Counted from the first letter of the stretch, positions 8,993-18,101 are shown. The stretch is DNA of 64,000 nucleotides from Asanoa ishikariensis (GCF_900107455.1 NZ_FNQB01000004.1:216193-280192), one strand, 5' to 3'. Numbers and translations are program-made. The notes: generated from the letters alone by a model not told the origin.

Positions 8993-10392
8993 GCGTTGCC
9001 TCCGGCTGCGGTGAAGACGGCAAGCTGGGTCGGTGCGCCCAGGTCCGCGTCGGCCGGACCGACGCCTTCGATCGTCACGGCGTAGTCGTTGGCCGCCGAC
9101 ACGGCTGCCGCCCAGTCCGCGAACTGGGCCCGTGTCCATTCGAAGCGGTGGTCGGTGTGGCGCATCGCCCCCGCGGCCAGACCCGCGTATCGGGTGTTGT
9201 ACTCCGCGTTGGGCGTCGTGACGATCACCGTGCCGGGTCGTGCGGAGCCGAAGACGGAGCGGACCAGGGCCGGCAGGCGGGACTCGTCGACGTGCTCGAT
9301 CACCTCCATCAGCACGGCCGCGTCGTATCCGCCGAGCCGGGCGTCGCGATAGGTCAGCGCCGACTGCACCAGCGCGATCCGCTGCCGGTCCCGCTCCGCG
9401 ATCGCACCGGGCCGATCGAGCCGCAGCCGCCGCGCCGCGATGGCCAGCACCCGCGGGGCGATGTCAACGCCGACGATCTCGGTGAAGCGCCGATCCGCCA
9501 TCAGGTCGGCGAGCAGCGCCCCGGGACCGCACCCGAGATCGAGCACCCGCTGCGCACCCGACTCACGCAGCACCCGCAGCACCGCCGCGCGCCGGACGAC
9601 GGCAAGCGACGGGGCGTCTTCGTCGGCGTCCGCGGGCAGCACGGCGTCGACGCTGTCCGCCACGACCAGGTCGTCGGACTCGGCGAGCCGCTCGAGCGCG
9701 GGCTCGGACAGCGCGCGGCTGTGCGCCAGGTATCGCCGCACGATGAGCTCCCGCTCCGGGTGTCCCGCCAGCCAGCCCTCACCGGCCCGGACGAGCTTGT
9801 CCACCTCGTCGGTCGACACCCAGTAGTGCTTGGCGTCATCGAGCACGGGCAGCAGGACGTACAAATGGTGCAGCGCGTCCGCGAGCCGCACGGTGCCACG
9901 GAGCTGAAGGTCGACGTAGGGACTCTCGCCCCACTCCGGATGCCCCTCGTCCAGCGGGATGGCGGCAGCGGCGACGTCGTAGCCGAGCGGCGCGAACAAG
10001 CGGTCGGCCAGGTCCGCACCGCCCCGGCATCGCAGCACCGGGATCCGGATCTCCAACGGGATCGCGGTCGCGACCAGCTCGGGCCGATCCTTCGACCGCC
10101 CCGCCATCGCGGTGCGGAAGGCTTTGTTCAGGGCTGCCGACATCAAGCTCGACGCCGCGTACGGCCGGTCGTTGACGAACCGCCCGAGTGAGAAGCCGTC
10201 CGGCGCCGCACGCCGATCAGGCGCGTCCACCTCGAGCACCAGCGCGGCGGTGCAGCGCGCCTCGTCGGCCTCGGGGAAGCACACGGTCGCCCGCCCGGTC
10301 GGCAACTCGAACTCGTGCACCCGGTCCGGGTGCTTCACCAGCAGATAGCCGAGATCGGTCGCGGGCCGATACGTGGTCCCGATGGTCAACAT
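8989..10392 (-). CDS. hen1: 3'-terminal RNA ribose 2'-O-methyltransferase Hen1
   Basis: 467-aa Hen1. The N-terminal half (about 1-240) is the ligase-activating domain that partners Pnkp, starting with the characteristic TYRPATDLGYLLVKHPDR. The C-terminal half is a SAM methyltransferase with DLGCGPG (285-291) and the Hen1 metal site E363, E366, H367 (MEVIEH) and H412 (RHTDHRFEW). It methylates the 2'-OH of the 3' end before ligation, so the repaired RNA resists a second cut at that site. It is the first gene of the hen1-pnkp operon, with a 4-bp overlap. ATG 10392 fits the family start; a GTG lies one codon upstream. The known system is reproduced in full, so this is a confident call. Confidence 0.95.
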   Translation of the reverse strand: MLTIGTTYRPATDLGYLLVKHPDRVHEFELPTGRATVCFPEADEARCTAALVLEVDAPDRRAAPDGFSLGRFVNDRPYAASSLMSAALNKAFRTAMAGRSKDRPELVATAIPLEIRIPVLRCRGGADLADRLFAPLGYDVAAAAIPLDEGHPEWGESPYVDLQLRGTVRLADALHHLYVLLPVLDDAKHYWVSTDEVDKLVRAGEGWLAGHPERELIVRRYLAHSRALSEPALERLAESDDLVVADSVDAVLPADADEDAPSLAVVRRAAVLRVLRESGAQRVLDLGCGPGALLADLMADRRFTEIVGVDIAPRVLAIAARRLRLDRPGAIAERDRQRIALVQSALTYRDARLGGYDAAVLMEVIEHVDESRLPALVRSVFGSARPGTVIVTTPNAEYNTRYAGLAAGAMRHTDHRFEWTRAQFADWAAAVSAANDYAVTIEGVGPADADLGAPTQLAVFTAAGGNA

Positions 10393-10463
10393 CACGCCGC
10401 CATCCTGCCAGCGCCCCCGAACCAACCTCACGTGATTTTGGGCGGGCCACCGATCGTTGTCAG

Positions 10464-10807
10464 GTGTTGGCTACTTCGGTCCAGTCAACGGTTCCGCGCG
10501 GCACCGGTGCGGCGGCGGACGTCGCCGGCGGCGGCCGCACCATCGAGGTCAAGGCCTACGGCCAGTACTCCCGCGGTCAGGATCTGTGGCTCGAGCCTCG
10601 GCAGAAGAACGAAGCGGCCAGCGACCCTGACTTCTGGATCTACATCGTGGAGAAGTGCGTCAGGGTGACCCGGCCAACTTCCGGCTCATCCAGATCGGAG
10701 GCGACGACCTTCAGCGCCTCATGAAGCGGGCCGTCGAACGGCAGTACTTCACGGTCCCATGGCCGGTCGCCGAATACGACGCGCTCATCGTCCAGCCCCC
10801 GACCTGA
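10464..10807 (+). pseudogene. DUF3883-domain remnant with -1 frameshift
   Basis: Translation from about 10464 gives RTIEVKAYGQYSRGQDLWLE, then PRQKNEAASDPDFWIYIVE, which is the DUF3883 (PD-(D/E)XK-like) core. The frame then breaks near 10654. Resuming one base back restores VRQGDPANFRLIQIGGDDLQ and YFTVPWPVAEYDA up to a TGA at 10805-10807, again typical of the domain. The expected codon after GAG is AAC; one base appears to be missing from GAG-AA-GTG. Only the C-terminal domain remains; DUF3883 usually ends a much larger protein such as a helicase or restriction-type enzyme. A sequencing error could explain the frameshift but not the missing N-terminus. This is likely a decayed fragment of an accessory or defence gene beside the RNA-repair operon. 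Confidence 0.75.
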
Positions 10808-10818
10808 ACCCCGCAGTC

Positions 10819-10847
10819 GGCGGCGGCCGCGTTGGGCGGCCGCCGCC
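10819..10847. terminator. GC hairpin between DUF3883 remnant and GH2 gene
   Basis: A perfect 11-bp inverted repeat (GGCGGCGGCCG, 7-nt loop, CGGCCGCCGCC) lies between the convergent remnant and the GH2 stop at 10870. There is no long U-tract, as is common in actinobacteria. Bidirectional terminator is the likely role. Confidence 0.6.
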
Positions 10848-10869
10848 GGGGCGGAGTGTCAGTTCGTCA

Positions 10870-13800
10870 TTACTGGACCGTCACACGCTGCTTGAGCTCG
10901 GCCATTGTCTCCGGGGTGTTGGCCACACCGGGAACAGCGTTGCCGGCCTCCGCGTACCCGTTGGCGTTGCCGAGGTTCTCGGCTCCGACCCTGGCCACGC
11001 AGTGGCAATCACCATCGATGGTCGTGGTCGCGACGTTGAAGCCGCTGATGGTCACGACCGGATCCTGCCTGCCCAACTGTGAAGCGGCGTACGTCTGGGT
11101 GATGGTCTGCGACTGTCCCGGCCAAAGCGTCACATAGTTGTCGCTGTACGAGGCCGGCCTGACCTGGCTGTCACCGCTGCCAGGCTTGGACCCGCGCCCC
11201 CGATGCACGTCGACCCGCACCATGAACGCCACGGTGTCGGAGTTGTTCGTCAGCGTGACGTCGGTGGCCGTGTCCTGCCCGTCGGAAAGCCCGGACTGCC
11301 GGTGCGTAACCGCGCTGGCCCGGATCTTCGTCGAGGGCAGCAGCCCGTTGGCCGGATCAGCCGCCGGACTCTGCAGGTTGCGCAGGTCCCCATAGGTGGA
11401 AAGGTTCGGATAAGCACTTCCGGTATAGGTAGGAACGTCATTGACCGTCGACAGCCAATAGACGTTGCGGTCGACCACGTGCGAGCCCCGCTTCAGCAGC
11501 AACTCCAGGAAGTACGTCCGCTGCGGTGTGCCGTTGACGTCCGGGAGCGTCGGGTTCGGGACGGTCAGAAGCTGGTTCATCACGCCCTGGCTGGGCATGG
11601 TGATACCGGCCGCGTTCTGGGTCGTCAGCACAGTGCCGTGCATGTCATAGGTCCGCGCCGTCACCGACAGCCCGCTCTGCGTCTGACCGGTCAGGTTGGA
11701 CACGCCCACCGTGCGGTTGCTCGGGTCCGCTTCCGGTGCCGGGTGGGCGTAGTAGACGTGCAGCGCCTCGTTCGCCTTCTTGGCGCCGAAGTACGTGCCC
11801 GCCTGGTCGAAGTCGAACCCGTACAGGTTCCACAGCAGGCTCGGCATGGGCTTGTTCATCATCCAGTAGACGAGCCCCGTCGAGGGCGAGTCGGTCCTGG
11901 TCGAGTGGTCGAGGTACGCCTCGAACTGGGCGCGCACCGTCTCGTAGTTGATGGCCTGGGCCTTGCGGACGAAGTCGTCGACACTGGGGTTGTCGCCGTA
12001 GAGGCCCGTGGCACCTGGCGGGTTGGTCGGGCACGTGACCGGGTTGGCCGTCCACGGGCCGTAACGGTGGCAGATCGCGGTCGCGAGCACGCCGACATGC
12101 TGGAAGCTCGAGTAGCTCGTGCCGCTGGACTCCTCGCCCCGTCCCGAGTTGAACTGCGCCAGGTTCGGCGAGGTGACCAGGGCGGTCTGGTCGGCCGGCG
12201 TCATGAACCGGTTGAGCGAGTCCTGGGTCGGGATGGTCGATCCAGGGCTGGACTCGGTCTGGAACCCCCACGCACCACCGCGGTTGACGAACTCGCCGCT
12301 CGTGCAGGGGTCGTTCCCCGTGCGGCCACGGCAGTTCGAGCTGTACGCGTAGCTCGGCGGGAACCAGTTGTACGGTCCTTCCTTCATCCCGGACGGGCCG
12401 AGGGTCGGGGTGGACTTGTACTCGGCCGAGGCCATGACCGGGATGTCGAAGTCGGTCTCGGCGAAGCCGCGCAGGACGCCGGCCTCCTGGCTGGCGGACG
12501 GCTCGTTGTCACTCCAGCTATAGAAGACGACGCTGGGGTGGCTGCGCTGCTGACGGCCGAGGGCCACCGCGGTGCGGTAGTTCGTCTCCTGGTCCTTCTC
12601 GGTCCAGCGGGAGGCTTCTTCCCAGTAGTTGCAGCACAGGAAGCCGCCGTAGATGAGCAGGCCGGCCTTGTCCATCTGCTCGTAGAAGTCGTCCGGCTGG
12701 TCGTCGCCCTCCAGCCGCAAACCGTTGAGGCCCATCGACTTGATGAGCTGGATCTGGTCCGCCACGTTGTCGCGCGAGTAGCGCAGGAACATGTCCTGGT
12801 CCATCATCCCGCCGCCGCGGAAGACGAACGGCTTTCCGTTGATGGCGAACCACCTTGAGCCGTCGTACGCCTTGGTGCCGGGCGACGAGAGCCACGAGTC
12901 GATGGTGCGGATACCGAAGGTCTTGCTGTCCGAGTCCGAGACCTGCCTGTCCCGCGAGACGTTCATCGACAGCTTGTAGAGGGGCTGGTCGCCCATCTGG
13001 TACGGCCACCAGAGCTGAGGGTGCCGCAGGTGCAGGGCGGAGTCGGTGCTCGGGTCGAAGGCGACGTTCTTCGCCTCGCCGGCCTGAAGGGTGATCGTCT
13101 TGCGCAGGTTGATCGGGTGCTTGCCCCGCGGGTCGGTGACGGTCGCGTTGACGGTGGCGGTCCGCGACTTCCTGGACGTGTTCGTCACGGTGCCCTTGAC
13201 CGTCAGATCAGAGCTGCTCAGGTCGGTGGCGTTGGCCTGCACGACGTGCACGTCGTCGAGCCGGAACGTGTTGGACGTGTGCAGCCGGATCGGGTACTTG
13301 ATGCCGGTGTTCTGGTCGCGTGCGGCCTGGGTCCAGTCATTGAAGTCCTGGGTCAACATCTCGCCCGGTACGTTGGGATAGATCTTGAATGCCAGCGCGT
13401 TGGGGCCGTTGCCGTTGACCAGGTCGGTGACGTCGAAGGTGTACTCGGGCTCGGAGCCCTGGAGGACGTCCTTGGTGGCGAGTTGGACGCCGTTGACCCA
13501 GAGGTCGGCCTGACCCATGATCCCGCGTACCTCGAGCACCACGTTTCGGTCGCCTGGCTGCGGGTGTGCGCTGAACTCCGTGCGGAACCACCACGGGAAG
13601 TTGTACTGGTCGTTCGGAGCGCCGTGCGCGTCGGGCTGCGGTCCCTGGCACGCCGTGATGTTCTCCGAGTAGAAGATGTTGTTCGCGCCGCACTGGTCGT
13701 CTGGCGGGATGTTCTGAAGCTGTGCCGCGACCACGCTGCCGACCGCGTGGGCGTCGTTGGTGCGCACCGGCAGCCAACCGCGCGGCGAATAACTGCGCCG

Positions 13801-13983
13801 GGAGATGAGGTCGCCGGTGTCGGGGGTGGCCGTGCTGCTCTGCACCTGCCATTTCCCGTCGAGGTCGACCGTCGATTCCACACCAGCGGAAGTCGCACTG
13901 CTGGGGGTCGCCGGAAAAGCTGCGAGAAGCGAGCTGACAAGGAGTACGGGTAGGGCCGCTGCGACGGTGAATCTGCGATTCAT
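10870..13983 (-). CDS. secreted glycoside hydrolase family 2, exo-beta-glucosaminidase-like
   Basis: 1037-aa exported GH2 enzyme. It has a Sec signal (VAAALPVLLVSSLLAAFPA, cut near ATSA), a sugar-binding jelly-roll domain (about 40-240), an Ig-like domain, a TIM barrel beginning near GKPFVFRGGG (about 383-392) and two further beta domains. The candidate acid/base is E494 in YSWSDNEP and the candidate nucleophile is E577 in FQTESSPG. These resemble the layout of exo-beta-D-glucosaminidases (CsxA-like) more than LacZ. GGAGAGG lies 6-7 nt before the ATG. It sits 133 bp downstream of the ROK kinase/ABC importer operon on the same strand, so its product is probably imported by that system. Beta-mannosidase is an alternative. 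Family is certain, substrate is not. Confidence 0.85.
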   Translation of the reverse strand: MNRRFTVAAALPVLLVSSLLAAFPATPSSATSAGVESTVDLDGKWQVQSSTATPDTGDLISRRSYSPRGWLPVRTNDAHAVGSVVAAQLQNIPPDDQCGANNIFYSENITACQGPQPDAHGAPNDQYNFPWWFRTEFSAHPQPGDRNVVLEVRGIMGQADLWVNGVQLATKDVLQGSEPEYTFDVTDLVNGNGPNALAFKIYPNVPGEMLTQDFNDWTQAARDQNTGIKYPIRLHTSNTFRLDDVHVVQANATDLSSSDLTVKGTVTNTSRKSRTATVNATVTDPRGKHPINLRKTITLQAGEAKNVAFDPSTDSALHLRHPQLWWPYQMGDQPLYKLSMNVSRDRQVSDSDSKTFGIRTIDSWLSSPGTKAYDGSRWFAINGKPFVFRGGGMMDQDMFLRYSRDNVADQIQLIKSMGLNGLRLEGDDQPDDFYEQMDKAGLLIYGGFLCCNYWEEASRWTEKDQETNYRTAVALGRQQRSHPSVVFYSWSDNEPSASQEAGVLRGFAETDFDIPVMASAEYKSTPTLGPSGMKEGPYNWFPPSYAYSSNCRGRTGNDPCTSGEFVNRGGAWGFQTESSPGSTIPTQDSLNRFMTPADQTALVTSPNLAQFNSGRGEESSGTSYSSFQHVGVLATAICHRYGPWTANPVTCPTNPPGATGLYGDNPSVDDFVRKAQAINYETVRAQFEAYLDHSTRTDSPSTGLVYWMMNKPMPSLLWNLYGFDFDQAGTYFGAKKANEALHVYYAHPAPEADPSNRTVGVSNLTGQTQSGLSVTARTYDMHGTVLTTQNAAGITMPSQGVMNQLLTVPNPTLPDVNGTPQRTYFLELLLKRGSHVVDRNVYWLSTVNDVPTYTGSAYPNLSTYGDLRNLQSPAADPANGLLPSTKIRASAVTHRQSGLSDGQDTATDVTLTNNSDTVAFMVRVDVHRGRGSKPGSGDSQVRPASYSDNYVTLWPGQSQTITQTYAASQLGRQDPVVTISGFNVATTTIDGDCHCVARVGAENLGNANGYAEAGNAVPGVANTPETMAELKQRVTVQ

Positions 13984-14037
13984 GGGGTTACCTCTCCGGG
14001 ATCACCCGATTTCGAGGACATCGCTTTAAAGCCGAGA

Positions 14038-14057
14038 TTGACATGCCTCAATGCCAA
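14038..14057. promoter_or_regulatory. inverted repeat upstream of GH2 gene, candidate operator
   Basis: TTGACAT-N6-ATGCCAA is an inverted repeat with 6 of 7 pairs matching, about 55 bp upstream of the GH2 start in the only gap of this locus. A TTTAAA box lies between it and the gene, compatible with a -10 region. The binding protein is unknown, and the sequence differs from the ROK operator at 18060. Confidence 0.4.
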
Positions 14058-14116
14058 CGGTCGATAGTTCCCCCTTCATCGGGCTGATCGGCTCAGTCCG
14101 GGGGTGTGGGTGTTGA

Positions 14117-15004
14117 CTAGCTGACGCCCACCGCTTCGACGGCCAGGGCGAGTGCGCCCAGCAGCGGCGCGTCGTCGATGAACGTTGCCGGTGCCAGCTC
14201 CGGCGGGAAGGGGACCGCCCGGGGGAGCAGGGCGGCGATGCGGGGCAGGATGCGCTCGGCGGCGCCCATCATGCCGCCGCCGATGACCACTCGCGCCGGG
14301 TCGAGGGTGATGCACAGGTTGGCCACGGCCTGGGCCAGCGTGCGCAGTGCTTCGTCGATGAGCGCGTCCACGCGCGCGTCACCGGCCATGGTGAACAGTT
14401 CAGCGGCGGCCACCGGGCGGCCAACCAGAGCTGAGCCCTGGGCGGCCAACGCGCTGCCGGACACGAGCTCCTCCAGCGGCGCGTCACCATCGGCATAGCA
14501 GTTGTCGCGGGTCGGGTCGAGCAGGTAGCCGATCTCGCCGGCGGCGCCGTGCGCGCCGCGCACCACTCGACCGTCGACGACCAGCGCCGCCGCCAGGCCC
14601 GTGCCCAGGTTGAGGTAGATGCCGACGTCGACTCCGCGCAGCGCACCCCAGCGCAGCTCGGCCGCGGCGGCGGCGTTGACGTCGTTGTCGATGACGACCG
14701 GTGTGTCGCCGTACTCGTCGCGCAGCATCCGTGGCAGCTCCATGCCCTCCCAGCCGGGCACGTTGGGGGCGAGCCGGATCCGCTCGTCACGGACGACGCC
14801 TATTGTGGACACTCCGACGGCGAGGGGTGCGGCGACCATCTCGCGAGCGGCCTCCAGTGACCGCCGCACCACCTCCTCGGCGCTCCCGGTCGTCGGGAGC
14901 CTTCGCCGGGCCGACGAGACCACGGGCGACCATCCTGGATCCGCCGTGGCCAGCGCGACCTTCGTGCCGCCGAAGTCGATGCCGAGCACTTGGCCCGCCG
15001 TCAC
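14117..15004 (-). CDS. ROK family sugar kinase
   Basis: 295-aa ROK kinase that would phosphorylate the imported sugar. The ATP-phosphate loop DFGGTK (about 10-15), the catalytic aspartate in VVIDNDVNAAA, the LNLGTGLAAA loop and the VVIGGGMMG segment are present. It departs from the family at the zinc site: the usual CxCGxxGCxE run after GEIG is replaced by DPTRDNCYADGDAPLEEL, leaving one cysteine. It begins with GTG overlapping the permease stop (GTGA), so it is the last gene of the SBP-ATPase-permease-kinase operon. Glucokinase, N-acetylglucosamine kinase or allose kinase are possible specificities. Confidence 0.85.
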   Translation of the reverse strand: MTAGQVLGIDFGGTKVALATADPGWSPVVSSARRRLPTTGSAEEVVRRSLEAAREMVAAPLAVGVSTIGVVRDERIRLAPNVPGWEGMELPRMLRDEYGDTPVVIDNDVNAAAAAELRWGALRGVDVGIYLNLGTGLAAALVVDGRVVRGAHGAAGEIGYLLDPTRDNCYADGDAPLEELVSGSALAAQGSALVGRPVAAAELFTMAGDARVDALIDEALRTLAQAVANLCITLDPARVVIGGGMMGAAERILPRIAALLPRAVPFPPELAPATFIDDAPLLGALALAVEAVGVS

Positions 15005-16176
15005 TGCTCACTGCCCCGACGGGACAGCGAGTCGATGGCCACGGCTGCCGCGAGCACGACGGCGGTGACCATGAAGCGGATCGACGAGTCCACATTGAGC
15101 AGCAGCATTCCGTTCGTGATCGACTGGATCACGAGGATGCCGAGCAGGGCCGCGTACGGACGGCCCCGGCCACCGAACAACGACACCCCGCCGATGACCG
15201 CGGCAGCGATGGCCATCAGCAGGGTGTCGCTGCCCCCCGAGCTCTGGTTGACGGCAGCGAGCCGGCTGGCGGCGAGCACACCGCCGAACGCGGCCAGCGT
15301 CGACGCCAGGACGAACGCGACGATCCGCAGTCGGGTGACGGGGATGCCGGCCCGCCGTGCCGCCTCCGCGTTGCCGCCGATGGCGTAGATCCACTGTCCG
15401 AACACGGTGTTACGCAGCACCAGGTCGAGGGAGACGACCAGGGCGCCGAAGATGACGAGCAGCAGGGGTACGCCGCGGTCTGCGCTCAGCACGAGCACGG
15501 CGGCGCCGAGCAGCACCGTGAGCCCGCCGATGCGCAGGATCGAGCGGTGCACCGGTTGCAGCGGCAGGTCGGCACCCCGGCGGGCCCGCCTGTTGAGCAC
15601 CGCGCTCGTCGCCACGACGCCGACGATGAGCACGACGATGAGCCAGCTTGACCAGGGTGGGAGCCAGGTGTCGCTGAGGCGGGCGATCGCACCGTCGAAC
15701 GGGAGGTTGATCGTGCCGCCCCGGCCCAGCACGTAGAGCAGCAGTCCTTGCCAGCCGATCAGGCCGGCGAGGGTCACCACGAAGGACGGCATGCGGAGCT
15801 GCGTGAACATCAGTCCGTGTACGAGGCCGATGACCGCACCCAGGGCGAGCGCGATGACGACCGCGAGCAGTGCGGACTGTCCATGTCGGACGTGCACGAT
15901 GGCGAGGACCGCCGCGCACAGCCCGCTGACGGACCCGGCGGACAGGTCGATCTCGCCGAGCAGGAGCACCATGATGATGCCCAGCGAGATCGTGCCGGTC
16001 GCGGCGAGTTGCAGTGCGAGGTTGGTGAGGTTCTCGGCGGACAGGAACTGCTCGTTGAGCGAGCCGAACACGATCGCGATGACGATCAGCCCACCTACGA
16101 CCGGCCAGCTACCGACACCGCCGGGCCTCGCGGCCCGCTCCGCCGGCCGGCGGAGCGCTTTCGCCAGGGTAGTCAT
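15001..16176 (-). CDS. sugar ABC transporter permease (XylH/RbsC type)
   Basis: 391-aa integral membrane protein of the monosaccharide importer family, with about ten hydrophobic helices. Family segments include IIMVLLLGEIDLSAGSV and FGQWIYAIGGNAEAARRAGI; the latter contains the EAA-like loop that contacts the ATPase. ATG 16176 overlaps the ATPase stop as ATGA. In-frame codons upstream of it are arginine-rich and unlike a membrane protein, so they were excluded. It is slightly longer than RbsC and closer to XylH because of the extended central loop after about residue 190. It works with the adjacent ATPase and lipoprotein. Confidence 0.9.
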   Translation of the reverse strand: MTTLAKALRRPAERAARPGGVGSWPVVGGLIVIAIVFGSLNEQFLSAENLTNLALQLAATGTISLGIIMVLLLGEIDLSAGSVSGLCAAVLAIVHVRHGQSALLAVVIALALGAVIGLVHGLMFTQLRMPSFVVTLAGLIGWQGLLLYVLGRGGTINLPFDGAIARLSDTWLPPWSSWLIVVLIVGVVATSAVLNRRARRGADLPLQPVHRSILRIGGLTVLLGAAVLVLSADRGVPLLLVIFGALVVSLDLVLRNTVFGQWIYAIGGNAEAARRAGIPVTRLRIVAFVLASTLAAFGGVLAASRLAAVNQSSGGSDTLLMAIAAAVIGGVSLFGGRGRPYAALLGILVIQSITNGMLLLNVDSSIRFMVTAVVLAAAVAIDSLSRRGSEQ

Positions 16177-16892
16177 GCCACCGCTCCGGTGATTGCGGCC
16201 ACGATCGCCTCCGGGCTGGTCTCGGCTGTTCGGAACTCGCCGGCGTTGCGCCCCAACCGCAGCACGACCGTGCGGTCGCTCACGGCGCGGACGTCGGCGA
16301 GGTTGTGCGAGATGACGAGTACGGCCAGACCGCGGTCGCGCAGGCGCCGGATCAGGTCCAGCACCTGCGCGGTCTGCTCGACACCCAGGGCGGCGGTGGG
16401 CTCGTCGAGGATGACCAGCCACGGCTCGCCCACCAACGCCCGGGCGATGGCGACGGACTGACGCTGGCCGCCGGAGAGCATCGCCACCGGCACCTGGATG
16501 TCCTGGATCCGCACGTCCAACGAGGACAGCAGCGTACGTGCGGTCCGTTCCATCTCAATCTTGCGCAGCAGCGACCAGCGTCGTCGCTCCGAGCCGAGGA
16601 ACAGGTTGCCGATGACGTTGAGGTTCTCGCAGAGCGCGAGGTCCTGGTAGACGGTGGAGATGCCGAGGCTTCTGGCCTGATGCGGGTTGTTGATCTGCAC
16701 GGGCACCCCGTCGCGCTCGAGCTGTCCCTCGTCCGCGGTCACCGCGCCGGAGATCACCTTGATCAGGGTGGACTTGCCGGCGCCGTTGTCGCCGACCAGC
16801 GCGACGACCTCGCCCGCGCTCAGGTCCAGGTCGACCGCGTCGAGCGCCCGCACCGCACCGAACCGTTTTGACACGCCTCGCACCGCGAACAT
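16173..16892 (-). CDS. sugar ABC transporter ATP-binding protein (single domain)
   Basis: 239-aa ATPase with Walker A GDNGAGKST (35-43), Q-loop VYQDLALCENL, signature LSGGQRQSV, Walker B LVILDEPTAA and H-loop VISHN. Unlike RbsA/XylG (about 500 aa), it has only one nucleotide-binding domain, so it should act as a homodimer, as in FrcA-type systems. The ATG follows the stop of the binding-protein gene with no gap and it overlaps the permease by 4 bp, so it is tightly coupled. Confidence 0.92.
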   Translation of the reverse strand: MFAVRGVSKRFGAVRALDAVDLDLSAGEVVALVGDNGAGKSTLIKVISGAVTADEGQLERDGVPVQINNPHQARSLGISTVYQDLALCENLNVIGNLFLGSERRRWSLLRKIEMERTARTLLSSLDVRIQDIQVPVAMLSGGQRQSVAIARALVGEPWLVILDEPTAALGVEQTAQVLDLIRRLRDRGLAVLVISHNLADVRAVSDRTVVLRLGRNAGEFRTAETSPEAIVAAITGAVA

Positions 16893-17984
16893 CTACTGGA
16901 TTCCCGCCTTGGCGCAGGCGGCGGCGACGGCGCCCGTACAGATCTCGCTGGCCTTGTAGAAGCCGTCCTTCACGATGGTGTCCTTGATCTTGTCAGCGGT
17001 CACCGCGATCGGGTCCAGCAGGAACGCCGGGATGTCCGCCGCCCCGTTGTTGACCTTGGTCGTCGCCGAGGCCGGCTCGCCCTTGGCCAGCCCGACCGCC
17101 AGCTCGGCGGACTTCTCGGCCTCGCTGCGGATGTCCAGGTAGATGGTCATGTACTGCTCGCCGGTCAGGATCCGCTGCACGGCGGCCAGCTCGGCGTCCT
17201 GCCCGGTGATCGGCGGCAGGGTGGTGTAGCCGGCCCGCTTCATGGCGGCGATCGCACCACCGGCCATGCCGTCGTTGGCCGAGAGCACGCCGACGATGTT
17301 GTCCCGGCCGAGCGCCGTGATGGCCTGCTCCATCTGCTGCTGCGCCTTGTCCGGACTCCAGTCGGGAGTGTCGAACTCGCGCCCGATCTGCACCTTGCCG
17401 TCGAGGACGTTGTGCGCGCCGGTCTTGTAGTCCGCGGAGCTCGGATCCGTCGGCGCCCCGTTGATCATCACGATCTTGCCCTTGTCGGCGGTCCCCTTGG
17501 CGTTGAGGGCGTCCAGCAGCGCCTGACCCTGCGCCTCACCGACACGGACGTTGTTGAAGGACACGTAGTAGTCGTACGAGATGTCGGAGATCAGCCGGTC
17601 GTACGCGATGACCGGCACTTTCTTCTGCTTGGCCTGGTTGACCAGAGAAGCGGCCGCGGCGGCGTCGACGGCGTCGAGCACCAGGACGTCCGCGCCCTGC
17701 GCGAGGGCCGACTCGACCTGCTGCTGCTGTTTGGCGGCGTCCTGGTCGGCGTTGTTGTAGAGCAACTTGCAGTCCGCGCAGAGCGCCTTGACCTTGGCCT
17801 CGAACAGCGGCCGGTCGAACGCCTCATAACGGGTGGTCTTGGACTCGGGTAGGAACAAAGCGATCGTCGGTGCGTCCTCTGCCTGCTTGCCGGAGCCGGA
17901 GTCCGAGCCATTGCCGCAGCCGGCGGTCAGCACTGTGGTCGTCAGCGCTGCCACGGATAGGACGAGGAACCACTTAGGTCTCAT
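16893..17984 (-). CDS. periplasmic-type sugar-binding lipoprotein (XylF-like)
   Basis: 363-aa substrate-binding lipoprotein. The signal peptide ends in a lipobox LTAGC (Cys about 23), followed by a Gly/Ser linker. The fold is the two-lobed Peripla_BP_4 type. The CADCKLLYNNADQDAAKQQQ stretch, AYDRLISDISYDYYVSFNN and ITGQDAELAAVQRILTGEQY closely resemble D-xylose-binding XylF. It is the first gene of the operon, divergent from the ROK repressor across 117 bp containing the operator at 18060. Xylose is the best guess from likeness, but the linked GH2 enzyme leaves an aminosugar or disaccharide possible. Confidence 0.9.
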   Translation of the reverse strand: MRPKWFLVLSVAALTTTVLTAGCGNGSDSGSGKQAEDAPTIALFLPESKTTRYEAFDRPLFEAKVKALCADCKLLYNNADQDAAKQQQQVESALAQGADVLVLDAVDAAAAASLVNQAKQKKVPVIAYDRLISDISYDYYVSFNNVRVGEAQGQALLDALNAKGTADKGKIVMINGAPTDPSSADYKTGAHNVLDGKVQIGREFDTPDWSPDKAQQQMEQAITALGRDNIVGVLSANDGMAGGAIAAMKRAGYTTLPPITGQDAELAAVQRILTGEQYMTIYLDIRSEAEKSAELAVGLAKGEPASATTKVNNGAADIPAFLLDPIAVTADKIKDTIVKDGFYKASEICTGAVAAACAKAGIQ

Positions 17985-18059
17985 GGCGTACCTCTCGTCG
18001 GAGGTTCAGGCCAGCAGGATGCACCCGGCCGAACGCATTTGGCAAGGTCTCTAACGAAA

Positions 18060-18080
18060 TTCGTAATGGACCTTTACGAA
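18060..18080. promoter_or_regulatory. ROK-repressor operator candidate between xyl-type operon and its regulator
   Basis: TTCGTAA-N7-TTACGAA is a perfect 7-bp inverted repeat. A further ACGAA half site at 18054-18058 pairs with the left arm as ACGAA-A-TTCGT. All three half sites lie between the divergent binding-protein gene (start 17984) and the ROK repressor gene (start 18102), only 21 bp from the latter. Position suggests control of both promoters; binding is inferred. Confidence 0.7.
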
Positions 18081-18101
18081 CCCGTGTGAGACCGTGAGCC
18101 G

